Part shown: piece after piece, positions 34,950 through 44,145 of the stretch
Position numbering within the stretch: position 1 is the first letter of the stretch
Layout of the letters: each line of letters begins with the position of its first letter
Source of the DNA: Brevundimonas sp.
GTDB lineage: Bacteria; Pseudomonadota; Alphaproteobacteria; Caulobacterales; Caulobacteraceae
Assembly (NCBI GenBank): GCA_003248965.1
Contig: QFQU01000014.1
Coordinates: 1-64,000 of the forward strand
Direction of reading: 5' to 3'
Length of the DNA: 64,000 bases
Notes under the pieces: generated by a model
Databases searched by the model: none
Seen by the model: only the letters and a program-made list of their open reading frames with translations
What the model was told of the DNA's origin: nothing
Program-made: the position numbers and the translations under genes

Positions 34950-35516
34950 GCTGCGCGCGTCGCCTGACAGCCAAGAGATCGGCTTGACGAGCCTCGTTCA
35001 TGACAAGTTTACAACACACCCGCCGGGAACCACGCCCCAGGCGGAACGCACGCACGATCTAACCTTGACGGCGCGCAGCAACGAGGAACACGATCACATA
35101 AATCGACGAAAGCTGCACATCCTGCAAAACTTTTGCGCTAGCCGCAGGCAGGCTTCTGGCGATGCACTGCAGGTCCCAACGCCGCGCTCTCGCCGGCCGA
35201 ACCTTGGAGGCTGATGATGCCGAACGCGCGGCCCAGATGACCGAGCGTGTAGTTTTTCTAAGGATGACGGCGAACAAACATGGCCAAGCCTACCGATTGA
35301 CCCGCCGCTTTCAGGCCCTGATATGGCCATGAACCTTGACGCTGCCGTCCCCCGACAGTGAGAGCCCTCGATGACCGAACCGATGAACTCTGCAGTATTT
35401 CTTCATCTGCTCCGGCGATGTCCACGATAGCTCACGTCCTTTGAACGACTTCATCAAGACTCAAGACGGCGACCACGCCGCACACGCGCCAAGACCAAGA
35501 ACAGGACTCTCTCTCC
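34950..35516. other. 567-bp region without a recognisable gene
   Basis: Between the rplI terminator and TonB receptor 1 I find no supported gene on either strand. Short open frames are out of character in composition and lack ribosome-binding sites. The stretch is visibly richer in A and T than its flanks. I looked for cobalamin- and TPP-riboswitch core motifs and did not find them. It must contain the receptor promoter; it may also be the remains of a lost gene. Confidence 0.5.
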
Positions 35517-37952
35517 ATGCGCCAATCCACCTCCGCCCTGCTGATCACGGCTTCCGCCTTCGCGCTGATCGCCGCCACCCCCGCCCTCGCCCAAGACCAG
35601 ACTCAGGCCGACAGCGTCGATGACATCGTCGTCACCGGCACCCGCGTTCAGAACCGCTCGCGCCTCGATTCCGTCGCGCCTGTCGATGTCGTGACCGCCG
35701 AAACCCTGCAACAACGGGGTTCGACCGAGCTCGCAACCCAGTTGGCCGCGACCGTCCCCGCCCTGAACTTCCCCCGCCCCTCCGCGACCGACGGCACGGA
35801 CTCGATCCGCCCCGCCACCCTGCGCGGTCAAGGGCCGGACCAGACGCTGGTCCTGGTCAACGGCGTGCGCCGTCACGCTACCGCCCTGGTGAACACCAAC
35901 GGCTCGGTCGGGCGCGGTTCGGCCGCCGTCGATCTGAACGCCATCCCCTCCACCGCCATCGAACGGATCGAGGTCCTGCGCGACGGGGCGGCGGCGCAGT
36001 ACGGTTCGGATGCGATCGCCGGCGTCTTGAACCTGCGGCTGCGCAAGGCCGCCAGCGGCGGCGGGGCCAGCGTCACCTATGGCGGCTATCGTACCGATTT
36101 CACCGGCTTCTACGGCGGCGGCAAGGATCTGAAGGACGGCGAGGCGCTGACCGTCGCGGGCTGGCAGGGTTTCGGCCTGGGTTCGGACGGTTTCCTGACC
36201 GCCTCGGTCGAATACCGCGACCGCGCCCGCACCAACCGCAGCGATATCGATCCGCGCTTCAGCCCCGCCGAGGTGCGCGGCGCCCAGGGCGACCCGGAAT
36301 CCAAGGATCTCGCCATCTATCTGAACGCCGGCAAGCCGCTGGGCGCCGGCTGGGAGGCCTATGGCTGGGTCGGCTATCAGACGCGCGACGCCTCGGCCGC
36401 CGCCTTCTATCGCACGCCGACCGACAACGCCCAGAACCCGGCCTACACCTCCGGCCGCGTCTATCCGAACGGCTATCTGCCCTACATCCTGACCGACACT
36501 ACCGACTGGACCGCGACGGGCGGCCTGAAGGGCCAGGCCGGCGGCTTCGACATCGACATCAACCTGGGCTACGGCAAGAACAAGATCGACTTCAGCGCCG
36601 AGAACACCCTGAACCCGTCTTTGGGTCCGACGTCGCCGACCAAGTTCTACGCCGGCTCCCTCGCCTACGATCAACTGGTCTTTGGCATCGACGCCAGCCG
36701 CGCATATGATGTCGGCTTCTACGCGCCCTTGAACGTCGCATTTGGTCTGGAGGCGCGCCGCGAGTCCTATCAGATCGGCGCGGGCGAACCGGGCTCCTAT
36801 CAGCGCGGAACCTTCCTTAACATCGGCGGCACGGACCTGAACTGGGGTTCGCGCGGCTTCACCGGCTTCACCCCGGCGAACGAGGTGGACAAGGATCGCA
36901 ACAACGTCGGCGTCTATGTCGACCTGGAAGGCGAACTGGTCGAGAACTTCACCGCCTCGGCCGCCCTGCGCTACGAGAACTATTCCGACTTCGGGGACAA
37001 CCTGTCCGGCAAGTTGGCGGCCCGCTACGACTTCACGCCGTCATTCGCCGTGCGTGGCGCGATCTCGACAGGCTTCCGAGCGCCCAGCCTGCAGCAGCAG
37101 TATTTCACCCAGACCGCCATCCTCTACATCAGCAACGTGCCGTATGAGACCGGCACCTTCCCGTCGGTCAGCCCGGTCGGGGTGGCCCTTGGCGGCACGC
37201 CGCTGGAGGCCGAGACCTCGACCAACTATTCGCTGGGCCTGGTCTATCGCAAGGGCGCGTTCGAGCTGACGGCCGACGCTTATCGGATCGACATCAAGGA
37301 TCGGATCATCCTGTCCGAAACCCTGACCGGCAGCGCCACGGCGGCGGCGGGCACCAACGCCCGCGCCATCTTCGACCTGCTGCAACCCTATGGCGCCACG
37401 GCGGCCCGCTTCTTCATCAACGGCGTGAACACGGAGACGACCGGCCTGGACGTGGTCGCTCGCTATCGCGTCCTGTCCGATGTCGGCTCGCTGGACTTCA
37501 CCCTGGCGGCCAACGTCAACGATTTCGACGTGACCAAGACGCCAGAGACCCGCTCGGGCATTCTGCCGACGCCGGTTTCCCTGTTCGCACGCCAGGCAAC
37601 CCTGCGCTTCGAAGAAGGCACGCCGCCCTGGAAGACGGTGTTCCAGACGGACTTCACGCGCGACAAGCTGGGCGGCACCTTCCGCGTCACCGGTTATGGC
37701 GACGTGCTCGCGCCCGGCGCGACAGAAGCCACCGACCTGAAGTTGGGCGTCGGCGTGGTGGTGGATGTCGAGGCGCGCTATCAGCTCAGCGACCGTCTGA
37801 CCTTCGCGGTCGGCGCGGACAATGTGCTGGACGAATATCCCCGCCAGAGCCTGCGCGCCAACAACACCTCGGGGGCCTTCCCCTTCTCCAACTTCTCGCC
37901 TTACGGCTTCAACGGCCGGTTCGTTTACGGCCGCATCGCGCTGAAGTGGTGA
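35517..37952 (+). CDS. TonB-dependent outer-membrane receptor 1
   Basis: An 811-residue receptor that takes up a ligand across the outer membrane with TonB-ExbBD energy. Residues 1-25 are a signal peptide ending ALAQ. The plug domain starts DDIVVTGTRVQNRSRLDS and has TLRGQGPDQTLVLVNGVRRH and IERIEVLRDGAAAQYGSDAI with AGVLNLRL. The rest is a 22-strand barrel, with the TonB-receptor C-terminal block NVLDEYPRQS and a terminal aromatic residue (RIALKW). The ligand cannot be told; the plug wording resembles the large group of Caulobacterales receptors with broad or unknown substrates. It is monocistronic, with a terminator at 37980. Confidence 0.93.
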   Translation: MRQSTSALLITASAFALIAATPALAQDQTQADSVDDIVVTGTRVQNRSRLDSVAPVDVVTAETLQQRGSTELATQLAATVPALNFPRPSATDGTDSIRPATLRGQGPDQTLVLVNGVRRHATALVNTNGSVGRGSAAVDLNAIPSTAIERIEVLRDGAAAQYGSDAIAGVLNLRLRKAASGGGASVTYGGYRTDFTGFYGGGKDLKDGEALTVAGWQGFGLGSDGFLTASVEYRDRARTNRSDIDPRFSPAEVRGAQGDPESKDLAIYLNAGKPLGAGWEAYGWVGYQTRDASAAAFYRTPTDNAQNPAYTSGRVYPNGYLPYILTDTTDWTATGGLKGQAGGFDIDINLGYGKNKIDFSAENTLNPSLGPTSPTKFYAGSLAYDQLVFGIDASRAYDVGFYAPLNVAFGLEARRESYQIGAGEPGSYQRGTFLNIGGTDLNWGSRGFTGFTPANEVDKDRNNVGVYVDLEGELVENFTASAALRYENYSDFGDNLSGKLAARYDFTPSFAVRGAISTGFRAPSLQQQYFTQTAILYISNVPYETGTFPSVSPVGVALGGTPLEAETSTNYSLGLVYRKGAFELTADAYRIDIKDRIILSETLTGSATAAAGTNARAIFDLLQPYGATAARFFINGVNTETTGLDVVARYRVLSDVGSLDFTLAANVNDFDVTKTPETRSGILPTPVSLFARQATLRFEEGTPPWKTVFQTDFTRDKLGGTFRVTGYGDVLAPGATEATDLKLGVGVVVDVEARYQLSDRLTFAVGADNVLDEYPRQSLRANNTSGAFPFSNFSPYGFNGRFVYGRIALKW

Positions 37953-37979
37953 ACGGACGGCGCTCATAGTCGAGGATCA

Positions 37980-38005
37980 GGGGCGCTCTTCGGAGCGCCC
38001 CTTTT
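37980..38005 (+). terminator. rho-independent terminator after TonB receptor 1
   Basis: GGGGCGCTC / GAGCGCCCC form a 9-bp perfect stem with a UUCG tetraloop, followed by TTTT. UUCG tetraloops are unusually stable. Confidence 0.92.
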
Positions 38006-38210
38006 CTTTCCAAATCGCCAAGGCTTCGGATCAGACCGTCCCGAACGCCGCGTTTGCGCCAGAGATCATGGGCCAAGCTTGAAACCGCATCCGACGGGCG
38101 CCGCCGGCGCCCTGACGCTTTCGCCAGTAGCCCGCGCGGCCCGAGCCGTGAGGGAATGGATGGCCCGTGACTATCCCTGCGCCTGAGTTGACCGCCATTG
38201 AGGAATTTCG

Positions 38211-38233
38211 GTTCGCCCACAGGTGGGGCGAAC
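38211..38233. promoter_or_regulatory. inverted repeat upstream of dnaB
   Basis: GTTCGCCC (38211-38218) and GGGCGAAC (38226-38233) form a perfect 8-bp inverted repeat around a 7-base centre. It lies 65 bp before the dnaB start in the 292-bp gap 38006-38297, which otherwise holds no gene that I can support. It could be an operator or an RNA hairpin; there is no T-run. Confidence 0.3.
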
Positions 38234-38297
38234 TGTCCACGGCCCATGCGGCGTCCCCGTCTGACGCAGGAGACTGTCAGAGGTAAAGCGTTAATCG

Positions 38298-39788
38298 ATG
38301 AACGCCTTCGCCCCCATGCCCTTCTCGTCATCCCCGATGGATCCGGTCAGCGTCAGCGCCATGCCGCACAATCTGGAGGCCGAACAGGCGCTCCTGGGCT
38401 CGCTGATGTTCGACAACGGCGTGTTCGAGCGGCTGAGCGACCGCCTGCGCGGCAGCCATTTCTACGAACCGTTTCACCAGCGCCTGTTCGACGCCATCGA
38501 AGACCACATCCGTCAGGGCATGCTGGCCGAGCCGACCATATTGATGGAGCGGTTCAAGCAGGACCCGGCCTTTCAGGAGTTCGGCGGCCTGCGCTATCTC
38601 GCCGATCTGGTTGACCGTGCGCCGCCGGCGGCCAACGCACCCGACTATGCCCGCGTCGTCTATGACCTGGCCCTGCGCCGCGACCTGATCCGCATCGGCG
38701 GCGAGATCATCAAGGAGGCGCCCAACCCCGAGACGCCCGCCGACGAACAGATCGAACAGGCCGAACAGACCCTGTATTCGCTGGCCGAGACGGGCAAGCC
38801 GTCGTCGGGCTTCGTCAGCTTCTCGCACGCCCTGTCCGGCGCCGTGCAGATGGCGGCAGAGGCCTATCAGCGCGAGGGCAAGCTGGCCGGTCTGGCCACC
38901 GGCCTGAACGACCTGGACCGCAAGCTGGGCGGCCTGCACCCGTCCGACCTTCTGATCCTGGCGGGTCGTCCCTCGATGGGCAAGACGGCGCTGGCGACCA
39001 ACATGGCCTTCAACGTGGCCCGCGCCTATCAGTGGGAGCCGACGCCCGAGGGGCGCAAGACCGTCAACGGCGGGGTCGTCGCCTTCTATTCGCTGGAAAT
39101 GAGCGCCGAACAACTGGCCATGCGTATTCTGGCCGACGCCTCGGGCGTGTCGTCGGACAAGCTGCGCAAGGGCGAGATCGACGCCTCGGACTTCGGCAAG
39201 CTGCGCGACGCGGCGGTCGAGATCGGCGAAAGCCCACTCTACATCGACGCCACCGGCGGCCTGTCCATCTCCAAACTGGCAGCGCGCGCCCGCCGCCTGA
39301 AACGGATGGAACATGGGCTGGACCTGATCATCGTCGACTACCTGCAACTGGTGACGACCGGCGAGGGCGCCAGCCAGAAGAACCGGGTCCAGGAAGTGTC
39401 CGAGATCACCGGCGGCCTGAAAGCCCTGGCCAAGGAGCTAAACGTCCCGATCATCGCCCTGTCGCAGCTGTCGCGTCAGGTCGAACAACGCGACGATAAG
39501 CGGCCGCAACTGTCGGACCTGCGCGAATCCGGCTCGATCGAGCAGGACGCCGACTGCGTGATGTTCGTCTATCGCGAAAGCTACTACCTGGGTCGCGCCG
39601 AACCGCGCGAGGGCACCGAGGAACACCTGCAATGGCAGCAGGACATGGACCGCCTGCAAGGCCAGGCCGAGGTCGTCATCGGCAAGCAGCGTCACGGCCC
39701 CATCGGCATCGTCAAACTGGCCTTCGACGCCGACACCGTCCGCTTCGGCAACCTGGCGCACGGCTATGAAGAGGTCAGCTACGAATAG
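38298..39788 (+). CDS. dnaB: replicative DNA helicase DnaB
   Basis: A 496-residue hexameric 5'-3' helicase of the replisome. The N-terminal primase-binding domain begins PHNLEAEQALLGSLMFDN; the RecA-like motor has Walker A LAGRPSMGKTALATNMA, Walker B DLIIVDYLQLVT, and the arginine-finger region LSQLSRQVEQRDDKRPQLSD with LRESGSIEQDADCVMFVYRE. No intein is present. The length is normal. It is a housekeeping gene, not a plasmid or phage type, judging by the full-length N-domain. Confidence 0.97.
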   Translation: MNAFAPMPFSSSPMDPVSVSAMPHNLEAEQALLGSLMFDNGVFERLSDRLRGSHFYEPFHQRLFDAIEDHIRQGMLAEPTILMERFKQDPAFQEFGGLRYLADLVDRAPPAANAPDYARVVYDLALRRDLIRIGGEIIKEAPNPETPADEQIEQAEQTLYSLAETGKPSSGFVSFSHALSGAVQMAAEAYQREGKLAGLATGLNDLDRKLGGLHPSDLLILAGRPSMGKTALATNMAFNVARAYQWEPTPEGRKTVNGGVVAFYSLEMSAEQLAMRILADASGVSSDKLRKGEIDASDFGKLRDAAVEIGESPLYIDATGGLSISKLAARARRLKRMEHGLDLIIVDYLQLVTTGEGASQKNRVQEVSEITGGLKALAKELNVPIIALSQLSRQVEQRDDKRPQLSDLRESGSIEQDADCVMFVYRESYYLGRAEPREGTEEHLQWQQDMDRLQGQAEVVIGKQRHGPIGIVKLAFDADTVRFGNLAHGYEEVSYE

Positions 39789-39854
39789 GGCGACGCCCGG
39801 CTTGCCGAACATCGATCTTCGGCGCAGCATCAGTCATCGATCCGCCGATGCGAG

Positions 39855-40196
39855 ATGACCGCCATGATCGCGCCCTTACTGCTCGCCCTCACCCTGTTCT
39901 TTCAGGACAATCCCGCCAGCCGGACCGTGCCGATACCGACGCCCGTCGTCGGTCCCACGACCGGCCAAAGCCCCAACCCCTCGCTTCCGTCCAGCCCGGC
40001 GACCAGCGGGGGCGGGCAAATCCCGATGAGCCAGGGCGATGAACCTGGCACGCCGCGCGGCGGTCCTCGCCGCGTCGTCGCGCCACCGCCGCCCCGCGCA
40101 ACCCACGTCCCGAACGCCGCCCGCGCCAGAACATCTGACGGACAAGGCGGATCGACGACGGCGCACCGACACGCGTCGACCGACAGACCCAATTAG
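39855..40196 (+). CDS. putative proline-rich exported peptide
   Basis: A 113-residue open frame between dnaB and alr on the same strand. The first 18 residues (MTAMIAPLLLALTLFFQD) look like a signal peptide; the remainder is Pro/Ser/Arg/Thr-rich with runs such as PNPSLPSSPATSGGGQ and PPPPRATH and no domain. An internal ATG at 39864 may be the true start. There is no obvious ribosome-binding site. It could be a real small exported protein or a chance frame in high-GC DNA; I lean slightly against certainty. Its stop is 45 bp before the alr start. Confidence 0.35.
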   Translation: MTAMIAPLLLALTLFFQDNPASRTVPIPTPVVGPTTGQSPNPSLPSSPATSGGGQIPMSQGDEPGTPRGGPRRVVAPPPPRATHVPNAARARTSDGQGGSTTAHRHASTDRPN

Positions 40197-40241
40197 CCTT
40201 CGGCCTCTTCCATCGCGACCGACTTGGGTCATAACGGCCCC

Positions 40242-41279
40242 ATGCAGACTCCCGCCGTCCTCTCCGTCGATCTGAACGCCCTGGCGCGCAACTATCACAC
40301 CCTTGGCGCCCAGATCGGCGCGCCGGTGCATCCGGTGGTGAAGGCCGACGGCTATGGTCTGGGTGCGGGTCCCTGCGCCCAGCGTCTGATGGACGAAGGC
40401 GCGCGAACCTTCTTCGTTGCGCGCGCGGCCGAGGGCGTGGCCTTGCGGACGGCCCTGGGGCCGGAGCCGATCATCTATGTTCTGGACGGCTGCCACGGTG
40501 CGGTCGTGAACGACTTCAGGGCCGCAGCCGTGCGACCGGTGCTGAACCAGCCCGCGCAGATGGCGGCCTGGGCGGCGGCGGGCGGCGGCGCCTGCGGGCT
40601 TCAGATCGACACCGGCATGAACCGCATCGGTTTCCGCCCCGAAGACGCGCCCGAGGCGTTCGAGGGCCTGGCTCTGGTCCTGACCCACCTAGCCTGCGCG
40701 GACGAGCCCGCCAATCCGATGAACCGGCGCCAGCGCGACCTGTTCGACGCCGTGACCCAGCGGTATCCGGGCGCGATCCGATCCTTCGCCAACTCCAGCG
40801 GCTGTTTCCTAGGGGCCGATTTCGCCTTCGACGCGGCGCGGCCAGGCGTGGCCCTGTTCGGCGGCGGACCCGAAGGCCGGCCCGACGACCGCATCGCGCC
40901 TGTCGCCACCCTGCTGGCCGATGTGCTTCAGGTTCGCGAGGTCCCGGCGGGCGAAAGCGTCGGCTATTCTCGGGGTTTCATCGCCGAACGACCGGTGCGG
41001 GTCGCTACCGTGGCGACAGGGTACGCCGATGGTCTGCTGCGGTCCTACAGCCCGCGCGGCGAAGTCTGGGTGGCGGGCCAGACCCGTCCCCTGCTGGGAC
41101 GGGTCTCCATGGACGTCTGCGCCGTGGATGTGACGGGACTGGATGTCGCGGTCGGCGACAAGGTCGAACTGTTCGGCCCGAACCGCCCCCTCGACGCGGC
41201 GGCGGCGGCGGCCGGGACCATCAGCTACGAGCTTCTGACCTCGATCACCGCACGCGTACCGCGCGTCTATCGTCAGTAG
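40242..41279 (+). CDS. alr: alanine racemase
   Basis: A 345-residue PLP enzyme that makes D-alanine for peptidoglycan. The PLP Lys is in HPVVKADGYGLGAG near residue 35; LQIDTGMNRIGFRPED is the conserved barrel strand; the second catalytic Tyr is in GESVGYSRGF, and the C-terminal domain has LLGRVSMDVCAVDVTG. The ATG at 40242 begins TPAVLSVDLNALARNY as in family members; the frame extends a few codons upstream. The stop overlaps the convergent YIP1 gene by 7 bp. Confidence 0.94.
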   Translation: MQTPAVLSVDLNALARNYHTLGAQIGAPVHPVVKADGYGLGAGPCAQRLMDEGARTFFVARAAEGVALRTALGPEPIIYVLDGCHGAVVNDFRAAAVRPVLNQPAQMAAWAAAGGGACGLQIDTGMNRIGFRPEDAPEAFEGLALVLTHLACADEPANPMNRRQRDLFDAVTQRYPGAIRSFANSSGCFLGADFAFDAARPGVALFGGGPEGRPDDRIAPVATLLADVLQVREVPAGESVGYSRGFIAERPVRVATVATGYADGLLRSYSPRGEVWVAGQTRPLLGRVSMDVCAVDVTGLDVAVGDKVELFGPNRPLDAAAAAAGTISYELLTSITARVPRVYRQ

Positions 41280-41905
41280 CCGCCCGTAAGCGCAGCCATA
41301 CCGGCGGTCGAGGCCACAAAGGCGACGGCCACCGCACCGACGATGGCCGATGCGATGATGCCCAGCACCAAGCCGGCCACCAGGATCACGATATAATAGA
41401 CGACCTTCTTGTCTTCCGGGACCTTCATCAGGATCGGCAGGCCGAGGAACAGCAGGACCAGGCTGTAGATCGCGCCGACCAGGGCGATCAGGCCGCCCAG
41501 AACCGGAATCAGATTGGCGATCCCCGCCACCCAGGCGGCGGTGTAGGAATAGACAGCCAGCTTCTGCGCCTGCACCGGATTCGGCTGGCCGCCAAAGCTC
41601 GACGCCAGGGCGTTGATGATCAGGCCCAGAATGAACACGCCCACCAGGCCCAGCACATAGGACAACACCGCCAGGATCAGAGCGCTGACGATCGACGCAT
41701 GACCGAAGGCGACGCTTGCGATCAGGGTCGCGATCGGGCCGATGGCGGCCAGGATAAGGGCGTAACGCGTATAAAGGCTGTTCGTGGTGGCGAACTCGCG
41801 GTCGATGACCTGCCACTCGGCCTTGGGCTGCATCAAGATTCCGCGCACGCGGGCGATCAGGGCCGGATCGACGGCGGGCTGCGAGGGGGGAGCGGGATCG
41901 GTCAT
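41273..41905 (-). CDS. YIP1-domain inner-membrane protein
   Basis: A 210-residue protein with five TM segments (about residues 48-70, 75-100, 118-140, 145-160, 170-200). The short cytoplasmic N-terminus with PALIARVRGILMQPKAEWQVID matches the YIP1 lead-in of alphaproteobacteria (the W-x-x-I region), and SYTAAWVAGIANLIPVLGGL is the central motif. The role of bacterial YIP1 proteins is unknown; the eukaryotic ones act in membrane traffic. ATG 41905 was chosen over 41941 because the conserved part begins shortly after it. It is divergent from radA across a 209-bp region. Confidence 0.85.
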   Translation of the reverse strand: MTDPAPPSQPAVDPALIARVRGILMQPKAEWQVIDREFATTNSLYTRYALILAAIGPIATLIASVAFGHASIVSALILAVLSYVLGLVGVFILGLIINALASSFGGQPNPVQAQKLAVYSYTAAWVAGIANLIPVLGGLIALVGAIYSLVLLFLGLPILMKVPEDKKVVYYIVILVAGLVLGIIASAIVGAVAVAFVASTAGMAALTGGY

Positions 41906-42114
41906 CGAGAGGCCTTGTCTGTGCGATGCGGGCTGCATCATGAACGGATACTGACGTTACGTCGCGTCTGTAGGCAAGCCTGATGCGACACGATCTCAAA
42001 TCCTTCACAATGGCGAAGGTTGCGTCCCGGCGGCTCCACGACCGGGACTGTCGTAGATCGTAAGTAACCGCCTACGAACGCCCGGCCGAATCGCCGGGCC
42101 TGCTAAGGAAGCTC

Positions 42115-43497
42115 ATGGCCCGCGAAACCGCCCTCTATGTCTGTCAGTCCTGCGGCACGGTGCACGGCAAGTGGTCCGGCCAGTGCAGCGCCTGCGGCCA
42201 GTGGAACACGCTCAGCGAGGAAAGCCGCTCGGCCCCGCCCGGCGCCATCAAGCCAGCGACCGCCGCCTCAGCGCGCGGGCGCGGCGTCCAGTTCGAGACG
42301 CTTCAGTCCGACACGCCTGAACCACCCCGCATCACGACGGACGTGGCGGAGTTCGACCGGGTCTGCGGCGGCGGCGTGGTGCCCGGCTCGGCCATTCTGC
42401 TCAGCGGCGATCCCGGCGTGGGCAAATCCACCCTGTTGCTGGAGGTGGCGGCAAAGGCGGCGCTGCGTGGTGCGCGGGTGGCCTATATCTCGGGCGAAGA
42501 GGCGGTTGAACAGATCCGCGCCCGGGCCAAACGGATGGGTCTGGCCGATGCACCGGTCAATCTGGCCGCCGCCACGGCGCTGCGCGACATCCTGGGCACG
42601 TTGAAACGAGAGAAGTTCGACATCGTCATCGTCGACTCGGTCCAGACCCTGTGGTCCGACGTGCACGACAGCGGACCCGGCTCCATCACACAGGTCCGCG
42701 CCTGCGCCGGCGAACTGGTGCGCCTGGCCAAGAACGACGGCCCCGCCATCGTCCTGGTCGGCCATGTCACCAAGGACGGCCAGGTCGCCGGACCCCGTGT
42801 GGTCGAACACCTGGTCGACGCCGTCATGACCTTCGAGGGCGAGCGCGGCTATCCGTTCCGAATCCTGCGCGCCGGCAAGAACCGCTTCGGCGCCACCGAC
42901 GAGATCGGCGTGTTCGAAATGGGCGACAGCGGCCTGCGCGAGGTCGCCAATCCGTCCGCGCTCTTCCTGGGCGAAGGCAAGGAGCGCGCGCCCGGCGCCG
43001 CCGTCTTCGCCGGGATCGAAGGCTCCCGCCCCGTGCTGGTCGAGATGCAGGCCCTGGTCGCCCCATCCGCCTATGGCACGCCGCGCCGGGCCGTGGTCGG
43101 CTGGGATTCCGGACGTCTGGCCATGCTGCTGGCGGTCTTGGAGGCCCGCTGCGGCCTGGGGTTCGGTGACAAGGACGTCTATCTGAACGTGGCGGGGGGA
43201 CTGCGCATCAACGAGCCGGCGGCGGACCTGGCGGCGGCGGCGGCCCTGATCAGTTCGGCCCTGGACATGCCCCTGCCCCAGGGCTGCGTCGTTTTCGGCG
43301 AGATCGGCCTGTCTGGCGAGGTTCGCAGCGTCGGCCGCGCCGAGGCCCGGATGCGCGAGGCGCAGAAGCTGGGCTTCGACCAGGTCCTGTCCCCCGCCCT
43401 GCCCGCCCAGAAAGAAGGCCGGACCAAGGGCGTGAAGGTCACATCGGCCGCGCGTCTGACGGATGTTGTCGAACGAATCTCCCAGAACCGGTATTAG
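42115..43497 (+). CDS. radA: DNA repair protein RadA
   Basis: A 460-residue RecA-like branch-migration ATPase used in recombinational repair. A four-Cys zinc finger opens the protein (YVCQSCGTVHGKWSGQCSAC). Walker A is LLSGDPGVGKSTLLLEVA, Walker B VIVDSVQTLW, the RadA KNRFG motif is in AGKNRFGATDEIGVFEM, and the C-terminal Lon-protease-like domain has VYLNVAGGLRINEPAADLA and VVFGEIGLSGEVRSV. The ATG follows TAAGGAAG. A 7-bp stem (GCCCGGC/GCCGGGC, 42080-42099) lies just upstream of that site. Confidence 0.97.
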   Translation: MARETALYVCQSCGTVHGKWSGQCSACGQWNTLSEESRSAPPGAIKPATAASARGRGVQFETLQSDTPEPPRITTDVAEFDRVCGGGVVPGSAILLSGDPGVGKSTLLLEVAAKAALRGARVAYISGEEAVEQIRARAKRMGLADAPVNLAAATALRDILGTLKREKFDIVIVDSVQTLWSDVHDSGPGSITQVRACAGELVRLAKNDGPAIVLVGHVTKDGQVAGPRVVEHLVDAVMTFEGERGYPFRILRAGKNRFGATDEIGVFEMGDSGLREVANPSALFLGEGKERAPGAAVFAGIEGSRPVLVEMQALVAPSAYGTPRRAVVGWDSGRLAMLLAVLEARCGLGFGDKDVYLNVAGGLRINEPAADLAAAAALISSALDMPLPQGCVVFGEIGLSGEVRSVGRAEARMREAQKLGFDQVLSPALPAQKEGRTKGVKVTSAARLTDVVERISQNRY

Positions 43498-43525
43498 GGT
43501 CGCGCAGCAACCGCCTGGGCCCTTC

Positions 43526-44119
43526 GTGACCGGCTACGACGTCTTCATCATCATCGTCCTGCTCTTCTCGGTCGCCGCCGGCTGGCTGCGCGGGGGCGTG
43601 CGCGAGATCGTCGCCCTGCTCAGCGCCGTGCTGGCGGCCCTGGTCGCCCTGATCGCCCTGCCGTGGACGGCGGTTCCGGCGCGCGCCGTGGTCGATCCCG
43701 ACTGGGCCGGAACGATCCTGGCCGCCGTCCTCACCTTCTTCGTGATCTATTTCGGCCTGCGCCTGGCCGGATCGCTAATTTCCAAGTCGGCCCAGGCCAG
43801 CCCGCTGGGGATCGTGGACCGTGTCCTGGGCCTTCTGGTCGGGCTCGGCCGGGCGCTGATCCTGATCGGGGCGATCCATCTGGTCATCGTCGCCGCCCTG
43901 CCGGGTCAGCGTATGCCGCGCTGGCTGGCGGAAGCGCGCCTCTACACCGTCAGCGCCGTGGGCGCCCGCGCCATCCAGATCATCCTGCCCGGCGTGGCCA
44001 GGGGGGCCGACGCCCTCACGCCGGTGATCGATTCCTCCGTGCGCAGCGGGTTTTCGAACGACGAAGCCTTGCCCCCGACGCAATCCGGGCCTAACTCGCC
44101 GCGCGACGCCGCCCCTTGA
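43526..44119 (+). CDS. cvpA: CvpA family membrane protein
   Basis: A 197-residue protein with four TM segments in the first 130 residues (YDVFIIIVLLFSVAAGWLRG, then VALLSAVLAALVALIALP and ILAAVLTFFVIYFGLRLAG) and a polar C-terminal tail. CvpA proteins are needed for colicin V production in E. coli and for envelope stress resistance; the biochemical role is open. The motif WLRGGVREIVALLS is typical. GTG 43526 is the best start. Position directly before purF is the classical cvpA-purF order; the purF frame overlaps its end. Confidence 0.88.
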   Translation: MTGYDVFIIIVLLFSVAAGWLRGGVREIVALLSAVLAALVALIALPWTAVPARAVVDPDWAGTILAAVLTFFVIYFGLRLAGSLISKSAQASPLGIVDRVLGLLVGLGRALILIGAIHLVIVAALPGQRMPRWLAEARLYTVSAVGARAIQIILPGVARGADALTPVIDSSVRSGFSNDEALPPTQSGPNSPRDAAP

Positions 44120-44145
44120 AATCCCCCGGTCATCGGAGCCCGACG

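Noticed and set aside
34906..35214. Open frame of 102 codons downstream of rplI
   Set aside because: It runs through the rplI terminator and has no conserved motif or ribosome-binding site.
42080..42099. Stem GCCCGGC/GCCGGGC before radA as a terminator
   Set aside because: It is only 7 bp, has no T-run, and lies directly before the ribosome-binding site of radA.
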